From contig JBIOYL010000183.1 in the NCBI GenBank assembly GCA_044870185.1, positions 1 to 6,884 of the forward strand: DNA of 6,884 nt, in the 5' to 3' direction. A program made the position numbers and the translations under genes. The DNA is from JBIOYL01 sp044870185 (lineage in GTDB: Bacteria; Actinomycetota; CALGFH01). This document shows, in pieces, positions 1 to 6,434 of the stretch (positions within the stretch are counted from its first letter, which is position 1; every line of letters begins with the position of its first letter). The notes beneath the pieces are model-generated. The model was not told the origin of the DNA. It made no database searches and worked only from the letters and a program-made list of their open reading frames with translations.

Positions 1-992
1 GCCACGCCACCCCGCAGCCCACCCCCGTCGTCCCGGCCGCCCAGCAGGCCGGCGCCAGCCCAGCGGCCCTGACCGACATCCCTGCCGGCTACCGCCGCCG
101 GTACGCGCAGGCGGCCGCCGCCTGCCCGGCCCTTTCCTGGCAGCTCCTGGCCGCCATCGGCAAGGTCGAATCCGACCACGGCCGCGACCGGGCCACCGGG
201 GTGACCAGCGGCGCCAACCCGGCCGGCGCGGCCGGCCCCATGCAGTTCGGCATCGGCGGGCGGGCCGGCAACACCTGGGGCGGCGGCCCCCGCCACCCGG
301 TGCCCCCCCAGGTCGGTGCCGGCCGGGACGGCGACGGCGACGGGCTCGCCGACGTGTACAACCCCGCCGACGCCATCGCGGCCACCGCTGCCAAGCTGTG
401 CGGCGACGGGCTGGCCCAGCCCGCGGCGCCCGTCGTCGACCGCTGCCCGGCCCTGCCCGGCAGCCCGGCCCTGCACCAGGCCGTCCACGCCTACAACCAC
501 GCCTGCTGGTACATGCGCCTGGTGCTGGCCTGGGCCGCCCGCTACACCAGCCCCAGCCCGATCCCCGACCCGTTCGTGGCCGCCCTGACCCGCAACCCCC
601 GCCTGGCCACCAGCCGGGCCGCCGGCTGCGACCCCGCCCCCGACCTCGCCTCCGGCCGGCTGGACCTGCGCGTGCAGTCGCTTTTGGCCGTGCTCGCCGA
701 GCGCTGGAGCCTGCAGGTGTCCTGCCTGCACACCGGGCACAGCTACTACGTCGCCGGCACCCGGCGCGTGTCCAACCACACCGTGTGGCGCGCGGTCGAC
801 ATCAGCCGGGTCGACGGCCAGCCGGTCAGCCCCGCCTGCCAGCCCGCCCGCGCGCTGGTGGTGTGGCTGGACGCCGTGGACGGGCCGCTGCGCCCCGCCG
901 AGATCGGCTCCCCGTTCGACCTCGGCCACCGCCCCTACTTCACCGACGACGGGCACCAGGATCACCTCCACATCGGCTACCGCGCAGGCTGA
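1..992 (+). CDS. Peptidoglycan hydrolase: lytic transglycosylase plus M15-like peptidase domain (5' end cut off)
   Basis: The reading frame is open from base 3 and the start lies before the window; 329 residues are visible, ending at TGA 990-992. The numbering here counts from base 3. Residues about 45-175 look like an MltB/SLT-type transglycosylase: IGKVESDHGR with the probable catalytic Glu56, GAAGPMQF at about 75-82, an Asp/Gly-rich DGDGDG loop at 109-114, then YNPADAI and AYNHACWY. Residues about 220-329 resemble an M15-type zinc D,D-peptidase: HTGHS (His243, His246), SNH with His259, AVDI with Asp266, and a terminal HQDHLHIGY (His321, His323). His259, Asp266 and a terminal His would be the zinc ligands. 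The usual Gly of the SxHxxGxAxD motif is Trp here. Inferred role: cleavage of both glycan strands and stem peptides outside the membrane. Similar two-domain wall hydrolases occur in actinobacterial conjugation and cell-wall loci. The gene converges on lgt with 56 bases between. The domain calls are fairly firm; the biological role is open. Confidence 0.8.
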   Translation, partial: HATPQPTPVVPAAQQAGASPAALTDIPAGYRRRYAQAAAACPALSWQLLAAIGKVESDHGRDRATGVTSGANPAGAAGPMQFGIGGRAGNTWGGGPRHPVPPQVGAGRDGDGDGLADVYNPADAIAATAAKLCGDGLAQPAAPVVDRCPALPGSPALHQAVHAYNHACWYMRLVLAWAARYTSPSPIPDPFVAALTRNPRLATSRAAGCDPAPDLASGRLDLRVQSLLAVLAERWSLQVSCLHTGHSYYVAGTRRVSNHTVWRAVDISRVDGQPVSPACQPARALVVWLDAVDGPLRPAEIGSPFDLGHRPYFTDDGHQDHLHIGYRAG

Positions 993-1048
993 CCGTGCAG
1001 GCCGACGGTGGCCGAGACGACGCCGGGCGCCGCGACGGCAGTCGAGGC

Positions 1049-2104
1049 TCAGGGCGGGCGCTTACGGCTCGTCGCCGACGCCTGGCCGCCGGGGTGGGGG
1101 GCAGGCGGTGGGGGAGCGGCGCCCTCCTCCGGCTCCTCGGCCGTGGGAGCGGCTGCCTGCTGCCCTTGGGCTGCAGGCTCCGCGGCGGGCGCTTGGCCGG
1201 TGGGCTCGGCAGCTTCGGGGGCGGACGCCGCCTCGGCCGCGGCGGCACCGGCAGGCCCGCGCTCGGCGCCGCCCGCGGCCGCCGGCGCCGCCGCCGGCAC
1301 CGCGACGGGCGCCCGGCCGCCGCGCTCGCGCAGGTACAGCCAGGCCGAGCCGCCCACCATGGCCAGCAGCGACACCCAGGCGTTGCGGGACAGCCCGAAC
1401 AGCCGGAAGGTCGTGTCGGTGCGCAGCAGCTCCAGCCAGAACCGGCCGAAGCCGTACAGGACCACATACAGCAGGACCAGGCTGCCGGTGCGCAGCACCC
1501 GCTTGGCGCTGACCCGCAGCAGCACCACCACCACGACCAGGTCGTACAGCGACTCGTACAGGAAGGTGGGATGGAAGGTCGCCGCGCCGAGGTAGCGGTC
1601 GGGCCGGTGGTCGGGGTCGACCCGCAGCGCCCAGGGCAGCCTGCTCGGGGTGCCGAACAGCTCCTGGTTGAAGTAGTTGCCCCAGCGGCCGAACGCCTGG
1701 GCGAGCGGGATGCTGGGGATGGCCGCGTCGAGCGCCGCCAGGACGGGCAGACCCCGGCGCCAGGCGACGTAGATGCCGGTGAGGATGCCGAGGGTCAGGC
1801 CGCCGTACAGGGCGAGCCCGCCCTCCCAGATGTACAGGAGGTGGAGCCAGCGGCCCCGGTAGTCGCCGCTGTGGGTGATGATGTAGCCCAGGCGGCCGCC
1901 GGCGAAGCCGGCCACGACCGCCCAGAACATGGGCCAGTCGAGCTCGTTGCGGTCATGGCCGGCCAGCTCCCAGCGGTGCTGGGCCAGCGCCACGGCGGCC
2001 AGGATGCCCAGCGCGATGCACAGGCCGTACAGGTGGAAGTACAGCGGCCCAAGGTGGAAGCCGCTGGTCGGCGGGGGCGGGATGTAGGCGAGCAGCTCCT
2101 GCAC
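1049..2104 (-). CDS. lgt: Prolipoprotein diacylglyceryl transferase (Lgt)
   Basis: Lgt moves a diacylglyceryl group from phosphatidylglycerol to the lipobox Cys of prolipoproteins at the plasma membrane. The protein is 351 residues from a GTG start at 2104. The same frame stays open farther upstream, but that would run into kynA, and GGAGGGAGG (2117-2125, minus strand) lies 12 bases before this GTG. The family signature GRWGNYFNQELFG is at 139-151, with Arg140, Asn143 and Asn146 in the conserved core. HPTFLYES is at 178-185. LYGFGRFWLELLRTD near 216-230 supplies the conserved Tyr217 and Arg221. Multiple hydrophobic segments fit the seven-helix fold. The E. coli His103 position reads Tyr100 (ALYGG). 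From about residue 259 a tail of some 90 residues is rich in Ala, Pro and Glu, as often seen in actinobacterial Lgt, and is probably a disordered cytoplasmic extension. It follows kynA by 32 bases, so the two are probably co-transcribed. Confidence 0.95.
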   Translation of the reverse strand: MQELLAYIPPPPTSGFHLGPLYFHLYGLCIALGILAAVALAQHRWELAGHDRNELDWPMFWAVVAGFAGGRLGYIITHSGDYRGRWLHLLYIWEGGLALYGGLTLGILTGIYVAWRRGLPVLAALDAAIPSIPLAQAFGRWGNYFNQELFGTPSRLPWALRVDPDHRPDRYLGAATFHPTFLYESLYDLVVVVVLLRVSAKRVLRTGSLVLLYVVLYGFGRFWLELLRTDTTFRLFGLSRNAWVSLLAMVGGSAWLYLRERGGRAPVAVPAAAPAAAGGAERGPAGAAAAEAASAPEAAEPTGQAPAAEPAAQGQQAAAPTAEEPEEGAAPPPPAPHPGGQASATSRKRPP

Positions 2105-2136
2105 TTGGCTTGTGTGCCTCCCTCCAACTCCTCGCC

Positions 2137-2931
2137 TCAGCCGGCCGGGGGCCGGTCCGGTCTGCCGACCAGCTCGCCGCCGCCGCGCACGACCAGCTCG
2201 TCGCGCAGCGCCCACAGCCGCGGGAAGTAGCGGTAGCGGACGGTGTGCTGCAGATAGCTGATGGCGGTGCCCGCCGTGCCGCGGGCATGATCACCGAGCG
2301 TACGCTGCACCAGCGCGACATGCTCCTGGCGCCAGCGCATCCAGCGCTCGTCGTAGTCGACCAGGGCCTCGCACAGGACGTAGAAGCCGGCCGCCGCGCC
2401 CGGGTCGATGTAGAGGCCGGCCCAGTCGGTGATGCCGAGCCGCGTGGCGGCGGCCGCGTGCGCCTCGGCGAGCGACCGCTGCCCGAGCCGGCGCCGGAGC
2501 CGCCCGGGCAGGCGGCCGCCGAACTGCGCCTGGACCGCCTTCAGGTAGGCCGGGTCGCGCAGCCCCGACAGCAGCTCGAGCTCACGCCACTGCATCGACT
2601 GGGAGCCGCTGGCCGTGCCGAGGTAGCTGCGGAACTGCTGCAGCCCCCAGGGCGGCATCGAGTGCAGGCTGCGCATCTGGTCGAGCCCGTTCGACATGGT
2701 CTGGTTGACCCGGTTGACCAGCCAGGTCGCCCGCGGCCAGTCGCCGGCGTCCAGGAACCCGATCACGCGCTCGAGGTCGGCGAGCATGAGCTTCATCCAC
2801 AGCTCGAGCGCCTGGTGGACGACGATGAAGTGCAGCTCCTCCGGGTGGGGCGGGTGCGAGCGTGGCCGCTGCAGGCCGAGCAGCTCGTCGACGTGCAGAT
2901 AGGTGCCGTAGGTCAGCTCCTCGTCGCCCAT
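2137..2931 (-). CDS. kynA: Tryptophan 2,3-dioxygenase
   Basis: This heme enzyme opens the indole ring of L-tryptophan with O2 to give N-formylkynurenine, the first step of the kynurenine route to anthranilate or NAD. The protein is 264 residues, slightly short for the family. Family features in order: LTYGTYLHVDELL near the N-terminus; HFIVVHQALELWMK, with His39 matching the distal-pocket histidine; FRSYLGTASGSQS, with Arg101 matching the residue that binds the substrate carboxylate; WRQEHVALVQRTLG, with His204 as the likely heme-iron ligand; the GTAGT loop; and YRYFPRLWALRDEL near the end. The usual SGFQS reads SGSQS and the usual GTGG reads GTAG, so a close relative with altered detail is possible. 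I chose ATG 2931 over a GTG or other start 39 bases upstream because AGGAGG (2941-2946, minus strand) lies 9 bases before it and the family alignment begins just after. No other kynurenine-pathway gene is in the window; lgt follows directly. Confidence 0.92.
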   Translation of the reverse strand: MGDEELTYGTYLHVDELLGLQRPRSHPPHPEELHFIVVHQALELWMKLMLADLERVIGFLDAGDWPRATWLVNRVNQTMSNGLDQMRSLHSMPPWGLQQFRSYLGTASGSQSMQWRELELLSGLRDPAYLKAVQAQFGGRLPGRLRRRLGQRSLAEAHAAAATRLGITDWAGLYIDPGAAAGFYVLCEALVDYDERWMRWRQEHVALVQRTLGDHARGTAGTAISYLQHTVRYRYFPRLWALRDELVVRGGGELVGRPDRPPAG

Positions 2932-2940
2932 TGCCTGCCG

Positions 2941-2946
2941 CCTCCT
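2941..2946 (-). promoter_or_regulatory. Ribosome binding site of kynA
   Basis: On the minus strand this reads AGGAGG, a full Shine-Dalgarno core, 9 bases before ATG 2931. It decides the start of kynA in favour of this ATG rather than the longer in-frame extension to 2970. Confidence 0.8.
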
Positions 2947-3168
2947 CTGCCAGCAGCTTCCCGCCGCCACGCCGGCGCTGCGCCCGACCGGCCGCCACGG
3001 CTGCGGGCGGGCCGGCGGAACCGGCTCCCGTGCACGATAGCGCTGTCGGCGACGCGCGATGGGCGCCGGCGGGGCTGGCGCGGCCGCGCGGGCGTTTGCC
3101 GCCGACCGACGGGGTCTACTCCCTCACGGCGGCAGCCGCGCGCCCGTCGGCGATGGCAGGCCAGCGCC

Positions 3169-3194
3169 TGCCCGGCTGGCTTGCCCGGCTGGCT
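3169..3194 (+). repeat. Perfect 13-bp direct tandem repeat upstream of qcrC
   Basis: TGCCCGGCTGGCT occurs at 3169-3181 and again, exactly and with no gap, at 3182-3194. The repeat covers or abuts the candidate -35 elements of the qcr promoter. An overlapping inverted repeat, GCCAGC (3160-3165) and GCTGGC (3175-3180), adds symmetry. A regulator could bind two same-face-shifted sites here, but a chance slippage duplication in GC-rich DNA is equally possible. Confidence 0.6.
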
Positions 3195-3221
3195 GGACGA
3201 CCATAGCATCCGCAGTAGGAT
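3181..3221 (+). promoter_or_regulatory. Candidate sigma70-type promoter(s) for the qcr operon
   Basis: Two overlapping arrangements fit. The first is TTGCCC (3181-3186), 17 bases, then TAGCAT (3204-3209), each hexamer matching consensus at 4 of 6 positions. The second is TGGACG (3194-3199), 16 bases, then TAGGAT (3216-3221), also 4 of 6 each; the TAGGAT form of the -10 is common in actinobacteria. Either would put the transcript start about 30-50 bases before qcrC. This is the least GC-rich stretch of the intergenic region, but it is a pattern match only. Confidence 0.4.
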
Positions 3222-3253
3222 TGTCCCGGTAGGTCCGCGCCCGGCTCGTCTCG

Positions 3254-3259
3254 AAGGAG
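3254..3259 (+). promoter_or_regulatory. Ribosome binding site of qcrC (supports TTG start)
   Basis: AAGGAG lies 6 bases before TTG 3266-3268. No ATG or GTG stands at a suitable distance before the signal-anchor sequence, so this site supports the unusual TTG initiation of qcrC. Confidence 0.75.
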
Positions 3260-3265
3260 TGGGAG

Positions 3266-4033
3266 TTGCGCAGGCTGATCGTCGTGCTGGGTGGCATCGG
3301 GCTGCTGGCGCTGCTGCTCGCGCCGGCCACCGGCAGCGCCCGCCCCGACGCCGCCCAGCCGGCCCCGGCCGACCTGCAACGCGGCCGGGCGCTGTACCTG
3401 CAGGCTTGCGCGTCCTGCCACGGCCCCGACCCGGCCGGCCCGGCCGTCTACCCGAAGGTGCCGTCGTTGCGCGACGTCGGCGGGGCCGCCGCGGTGGACT
3501 GGGTGCTGCGCACCGGACGCATGCCGATGGCCGAGCCCTACGGCCTGGCCCAGCCCGGCAGGCCGCGCTTCACCAACGACGACGACATCCGCGCCCTGTC
3601 CGGCTACGTCGGCGACGCGGTCGGCGACACCCAGATCCCCACCGCGAACCCGGCCGACGGGGACCTGCTGGACGGCGCGCAGCTGTACGCCAGCGCCTGC
3701 GCCGCCTGCCACGGCAACAACGGCGCCGGCTCCTCGGTCGGCGGCCAGAACATCGCCCCCGCCCTGCAGCACGTCAGCCCACAGATCGTGGCAGAGGCGA
3801 TGAAGATCGGCCCCGGCCAGATGCCCGTGTTCAACGCCCAGAACGGCTACGGGCAGCACGAGGTCGACTCGATCGCCGCCTACCTGAACTACCTGCGCAC
3901 CGTCAAGGCCAAGGTGGACCGGGGTGGCGCGCCGATCGGCGGCAAGGGGCCCGTGCCGGAAGGCTTCGTCGCCTGGGTCATCGGCCTGGGCGCGCTGCTC
4001 CTGGCCGCCCGGTTCCTGGGCTCTAGGACCTAG
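3266..4033 (+). CDS. qcrC: Cytochrome bc1 complex diheme cytochrome c subunit (QcrC)
   Basis: QcrC is the cytochrome cc subunit of actinobacterial complex III. It takes electrons from the Rieske centre and relays them over two covalently bound hemes c, normally straight to the aa3 oxidase. The protein has 255 residues from a TTG start. Residues 4-20 form a hydrophobic signal/anchor helix. Heme-attachment motifs are CASCH at 48-52 and CAACH at 145-149. Likely axial Met ligands are in RTGRMPM (Met86 or Met88) and GPGQMPVF (Met186). A hydrophobic C-terminal helix at about 234-251 anchors the protein, with RFLGSRT facing the cytoplasm. The length is a little short of typical family members. It is the first gene of the operon; qcrA follows after 44 bases. 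In most actinobacteria ctaE precedes qcrC, but here the divergent kynA does. The diheme class and operon order make this call secure. Confidence 0.96.
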   Translation: MRRLIVVLGGIGLLALLLAPATGSARPDAAQPAPADLQRGRALYLQACASCHGPDPAGPAVYPKVPSLRDVGGAAAVDWVLRTGRMPMAEPYGLAQPGRPRFTNDDDIRALSGYVGDAVGDTQIPTANPADGDLLDGAQLYASACAACHGNNGAGSSVGGQNIAPALQHVSPQIVAEAMKIGPGQMPVFNAQNGYGQHEVDSIAAYLNYLRTVKAKVDRGGAPIGGKGPVPEGFVAWVIGLGALLLAARFLGSRT

Positions 4034-4077
4034 ACCACCATCGCCCGGCCAACAGAGAGGTGGGACCAAGCGACGCC

Positions 4078-4983
4078 ATGGACACCGACGTGGACACCGG
4101 CACGCCGGACCGGCCCGCCGCGCCGGAGCTGACCGCGACCCAGCGCCGCGCCGAGCGGCTGGCCGCCATCTTCTTCGGCATCAGCGTCCTGGCCGGCATC
4201 GGCCTGCTCATCCTGTACTTCGCCGGCGGCCAGACCCAACTGGAGGGGCTGCTGTTCCTGTTCGCCCTCGGCGGGCTCGGCATCGGCATCGGCATCTGGG
4301 GCGAGCGGCTGCTGGGGGCACGCGAGGTCAGCGAGGACCGGCACGAGCTGACCTCCGGGCCGGCCGGCCGCCAGGCGCTCGAGGAGGCGTTCGGCGCCGA
4401 GACCGGGCCGATGCTGCGCCGGCGTTCGTTCCTGCTCAGGATGCTGGTCGGGGCGGGCGGCGCCCTCGGCCTGGCGCTGCTGCTGCCGGTGCTGTCGCTC
4501 GGCCCGGCCCCCGGCAACACGCTCAAGCGCACCTCCTGGACCAAGGGCACGCGGCTGGTCACCGAGGACAACCAGCCGATCCTGGTCAACGGCCTGGGCG
4601 CCGACCAGTACCTGACGGTGTTCCCGGAACACCACCTGGACGCGGCCGACTCGGTGGCGCTGCTCATCAACGTGCCCCGCAACGAGCTCGCGCTGCCCCC
4701 CGCCATGATGGCCGGGGTCGCCCTCGACAACATCTGCTACTCCAAGCTGTGCACCCATGCCGGCTGCCCGGTCGGGCTGTACCGGGCCGACAGCAAGACC
4801 CTGTTCTGCCCCTGCCACCAGTCCCAGTTCAGCGTGGTCGACGGCGGCAAGCCCTACTTCGGGCCGGCCGCCCGGCCGCTGCCGCAGCTGCCGATCGGGG
4901 TGGACGACAGCGGCCATCTGGTCGCGCTGGCCGACTTCGACGCCCCCGTCGGTCCCGCCTTCTGGAACAGGACCAAGCGATGA
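4078..4983 (+). CDS. qcrA: Cytochrome bc1 complex Rieske iron-sulfur subunit (QcrA)
   Basis: QcrA carries the [2Fe-2S] cluster that takes the first electron from quinol at the outer (Qo) site and passes it to QcrC. The protein is 301 residues from ATG 4078. Three hydrophobic helices lie at about 29-50, 56-75 and 118-141, the arrangement typical of actinobacterial QcrA rather than the single helix of proteobacteria. Just before helix 3 is RRRSFLLRM (114-122), a twin-arginine-like signal. In Streptomyces this helix is known to be inserted by the Tat pathway after Sec inserts the first two. The cluster motifs are CTHAGC (225-230) and CPCHQS (244-249), so the ligands are Cys225, His227, Cys244 and His247, with Cys230-Cys246 as the disulfide. 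An alternative GTG at 4060 lacks a ribosome binding site; the AGGTGGGA stretch at 4058-4065 suits the ATG better, though spaced rather far. The stop overlaps the qcrB start (ATGA). Confidence 0.96.
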   Translation: MDTDVDTGTPDRPAAPELTATQRRAERLAAIFFGISVLAGIGLLILYFAGGQTQLEGLLFLFALGGLGIGIGIWGERLLGAREVSEDRHELTSGPAGRQALEEAFGAETGPMLRRRSFLLRMLVGAGGALGLALLLPVLSLGPAPGNTLKRTSWTKGTRLVTEDNQPILVNGLGADQYLTVFPEHHLDAADSVALLINVPRNELALPPAMMAGVALDNICYSKLCTHAGCPVGLYRADSKTLFCPCHQSQFSVVDGGKPYFGPAARPLPQLPIGVDDSGHLVALADFDAPVGPAFWNRTKR

Positions 4984-6434
4984 CCACCGTCACCGAGAGA
5001 TCGCTCAAGTGGGTCGACGAGCGGCTCGGCACGTCCAGCTTCGCCCGCCGCGCCCTGCGCAAGGTGTTCCCGGACCACTGGTCGTTCCTGCTCGGCGAGA
5101 TCGCCCTGTTCAGCCTGGTGGTGCTGGTGTTCACCGGCGTGTTTTTGACCTTCTTCTACACGCCCGACTCCCGCGAGACCATCTACACCGGCCCCTACAC
5201 CCCGTTACAGGGCCAGCACGTGTCGGCCGCCTACGACTCGGTCCTGCGGCTGTCGTTCCAGGTGCGCGCCGGCCTGCTGTTCCGGCAGACCCACCACTGG
5301 GCGGCGCTGGTGTTCATGGCCGCGATCGTGGTGCACCTGTGCCGGATCTTCTTCACCGGCGCCTTCCGGCGGCCGCGCGAGCTGAACTGGGTGATCGGCT
5401 TCAGCCTGCTGCTGCTCGGCATGGCCGAGGGATTCACCGGCTACTCGCTGCCCGACGACCTGCTGTCCGGCATCGGCCTGCGCATCGCCTACTCGGTCTC
5501 CCTGGCCGTCCCGGTGATCGGCACCTGGATGACCTTCCTGATCTTCGGCGGGGAGTTCCCGAACCCCGACATCATCTCGCGGCTGTTCGTGTTCCACGTG
5601 ATGCTGCTGCCGGCCCTGCTGCTCGGGCTGGTCGGCGCGCACATCGCCATCCTCGTGCTGCAAAAGCACACCCAGTTCCCGGCCCGGGGCCGCACCGAGC
5701 GCAACGTGGTCGGCAAGCGGCTGTGGCCCGAGCAGACCTTCAAGTCGGTCAGCCTGCTGCTGCTCACCGCCGCGGTGCTGGCCGCGCTGGGCGGCCTGGC
5801 CGAGATCAACCCGGTGTGGCAGTACGGGCCCTACAACCCGTTCAACGTGACCTCGCCCGCCCAGCCCGACTGGTACATCGGGTTCCTGGACGGCGCGTTG
5901 CGGCTGGGGCCGCGGCTCAGCTTCACGATCTTCGGCTACACGGTCTCCGAGCTGTTCTGGCCGGGCGTCCTGGTCCCGGGGATCCTGTTCGGCATCCTGA
6001 CCCTGTGGCCCTGGATCGAACGCCGCTTCACCAAAGACCACGCCGAGCACCATCTGCTCGACCGCCCGCGGGACGCGCCGCTGCGCACCGCGATCGGGGC
6101 CGCCGGCCTGATGGCGTTCTTCATCATGTTCCTGGAGGGCGGCAACGACATCCTCAGCGTGATGCTGTTCGTGCCGGTCGAGCTGATCACCCGCATCCTG
6201 CAGGTCGCGTTCTTCGTCGCGCCGATCGTGGTCGGGCTGGCCACCTACGCCATCTGCCGGCGGCTGAAGGCCGCCGGCCTGCACCCGGCCAGGGTCACGG
6301 CCGGCGAGCGCCTGCACCGCACCGCCGCGGGCGGCTACGAGGTCGTCCCGCTCGACCCGGCCGACGTGGCGGGCGACAGCGAGCGGGCCGGGGTGCCGGC
6401 GGCCACCGGGCCGACCGAGACCCCCGCCCCATGA
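4980..6434 (+). CDS. qcrB: Cytochrome bc1 complex cytochrome b subunit (QcrB)
   Basis: QcrB is the membrane core of complex III. It oxidises menaquinol at the Qo site and sends one electron across two b hemes to the inner quinone site. The protein is 484 residues. Heme ligands are His105 and His119 (13 residues between) in helix B, and His206 and His221 (14 between) in helix D; the wider second spacing is the pattern of b6f-type and actinobacterial proteins. The Qo motif reads PDWY (296-299) where mitochondrial proteins have PEWY. About eight hydrophobic helices are visible, the last ones near 372-386 and 395-425. Between them HHLLDRPRDAP (357-367) and EGGNDILS (386-393) are actinobacterial hallmarks. 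A hydrophilic C-terminal tail of roughly 55 residues ends in Pro/Ala/Thr-rich sequence. Many actinobacterial QcrB proteins are near 540 residues, so this one is short. The start overlaps the qcrA stop (ATGA), with AGGA at 4969-4972, 7 bases before it; the stop overlaps the next gene. Confidence 0.97.
   Translation: MTTVTERSLKWVDERLGTSSFARRALRKVFPDHWSFLLGEIALFSLVVLVFTGVFLTFFYTPDSRETIYTGPYTPLQGQHVSAAYDSVLRLSFQVRAGLLFRQTHHWAALVFMAAIVVHLCRIFFTGAFRRPRELNWVIGFSLLLLGMAEGFTGYSLPDDLLSGIGLRIAYSVSLAVPVIGTWMTFLIFGGEFPNPDIISRLFVFHVMLLPALLLGLVGAHIAILVLQKHTQFPARGRTERNVVGKRLWPEQTFKSVSLLLLTAAVLAALGGLAEINPVWQYGPYNPFNVTSPAQPDWYIGFLDGALRLGPRLSFTIFGYTVSELFWPGVLVPGILFGILTLWPWIERRFTKDHAEHHLLDRPRDAPLRTAIGAAGLMAFFIMFLEGGNDILSVMLFVPVELITRILQVAFFVAPIVVGLATYAICRRLKAAGLHPARVTAGERLHRTAAGGYEVVPLDPADVAGDSERAGVPAATGPTETPAP

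Larger units (their letters stand above)
2932..3265. other. Divergent intergenic region kynA / qcrC
   Basis: These 334 bases separate the leftward kynA-lgt pair from the rightward qcr operon and must hold both promoters. At the left edge is the kynA ribosome binding site. The middle (about 2990-3150) is very GC-rich, with several short self-complementary stretches but no convincing gene; the open frames there show no family resemblance and lack good ribosome binding sites. The right part (3150-3265) is less GC-rich. It holds a hairpin-capable GGCAGG/CCTGCC pair (3155-3160 and 3167-3172), a 13-bp tandem repeat, candidate promoter hexamers and the qcrC ribosome binding site. For kynA I see only a weak -10-like TATCGT on the minus strand (3034-3039) with no matching -35, so its promoter is unresolved. 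Confidence 0.7.

Noticed and set aside
992..1009. A possible hairpin terminator (ACCGT/ACGGT) between the converging hydrolase and lgt genes
   Set aside because: The stem is only 5 bp with an 8-base loop and no T-run follows in either direction, so it is not distinguishable from chance.
2105..2215. A longer lgt starting at 2215
   Set aside because: It would overlap the 3' end of kynA by about 79 bases and add an Arg-rich leader unlike the family. GTG 2104 has a ribosome binding site and fits the Lgt N-terminus.
398..2230. A 610-residue open frame on the + strand across the hydrolase and lgt
   Set aside because: It is Arg/Pro/Ala/Gly-rich, lacks domain motifs, and lies in shadow frames of two well-supported genes. 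Long false frames are expected at this GC content.
2862..3209. Possible small genes inside the divergent intergenic region, on either strand
   Set aside because: The frames are Arg/Ala/Pro-rich, have no suitable ribosome binding site and overlap the kynA start. The region is better explained as promoter DNA.
2110..4026. A 638-residue open frame on the + strand covering kynA antisense, the intergenic region and qcrC
   Set aside because: Its composition is that of a shadow frame, and it overlaps two genes with clear catalytic motifs. It has no ribosome binding site or family resemblance.
4060..4077. GTG 4060 as the qcrA start, adding six residues
   Set aside because: This GTG lies within the likely Shine-Dalgarno stretch and has no good ribosome binding site before it. 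ATG 4078 is preferred, though not proven.
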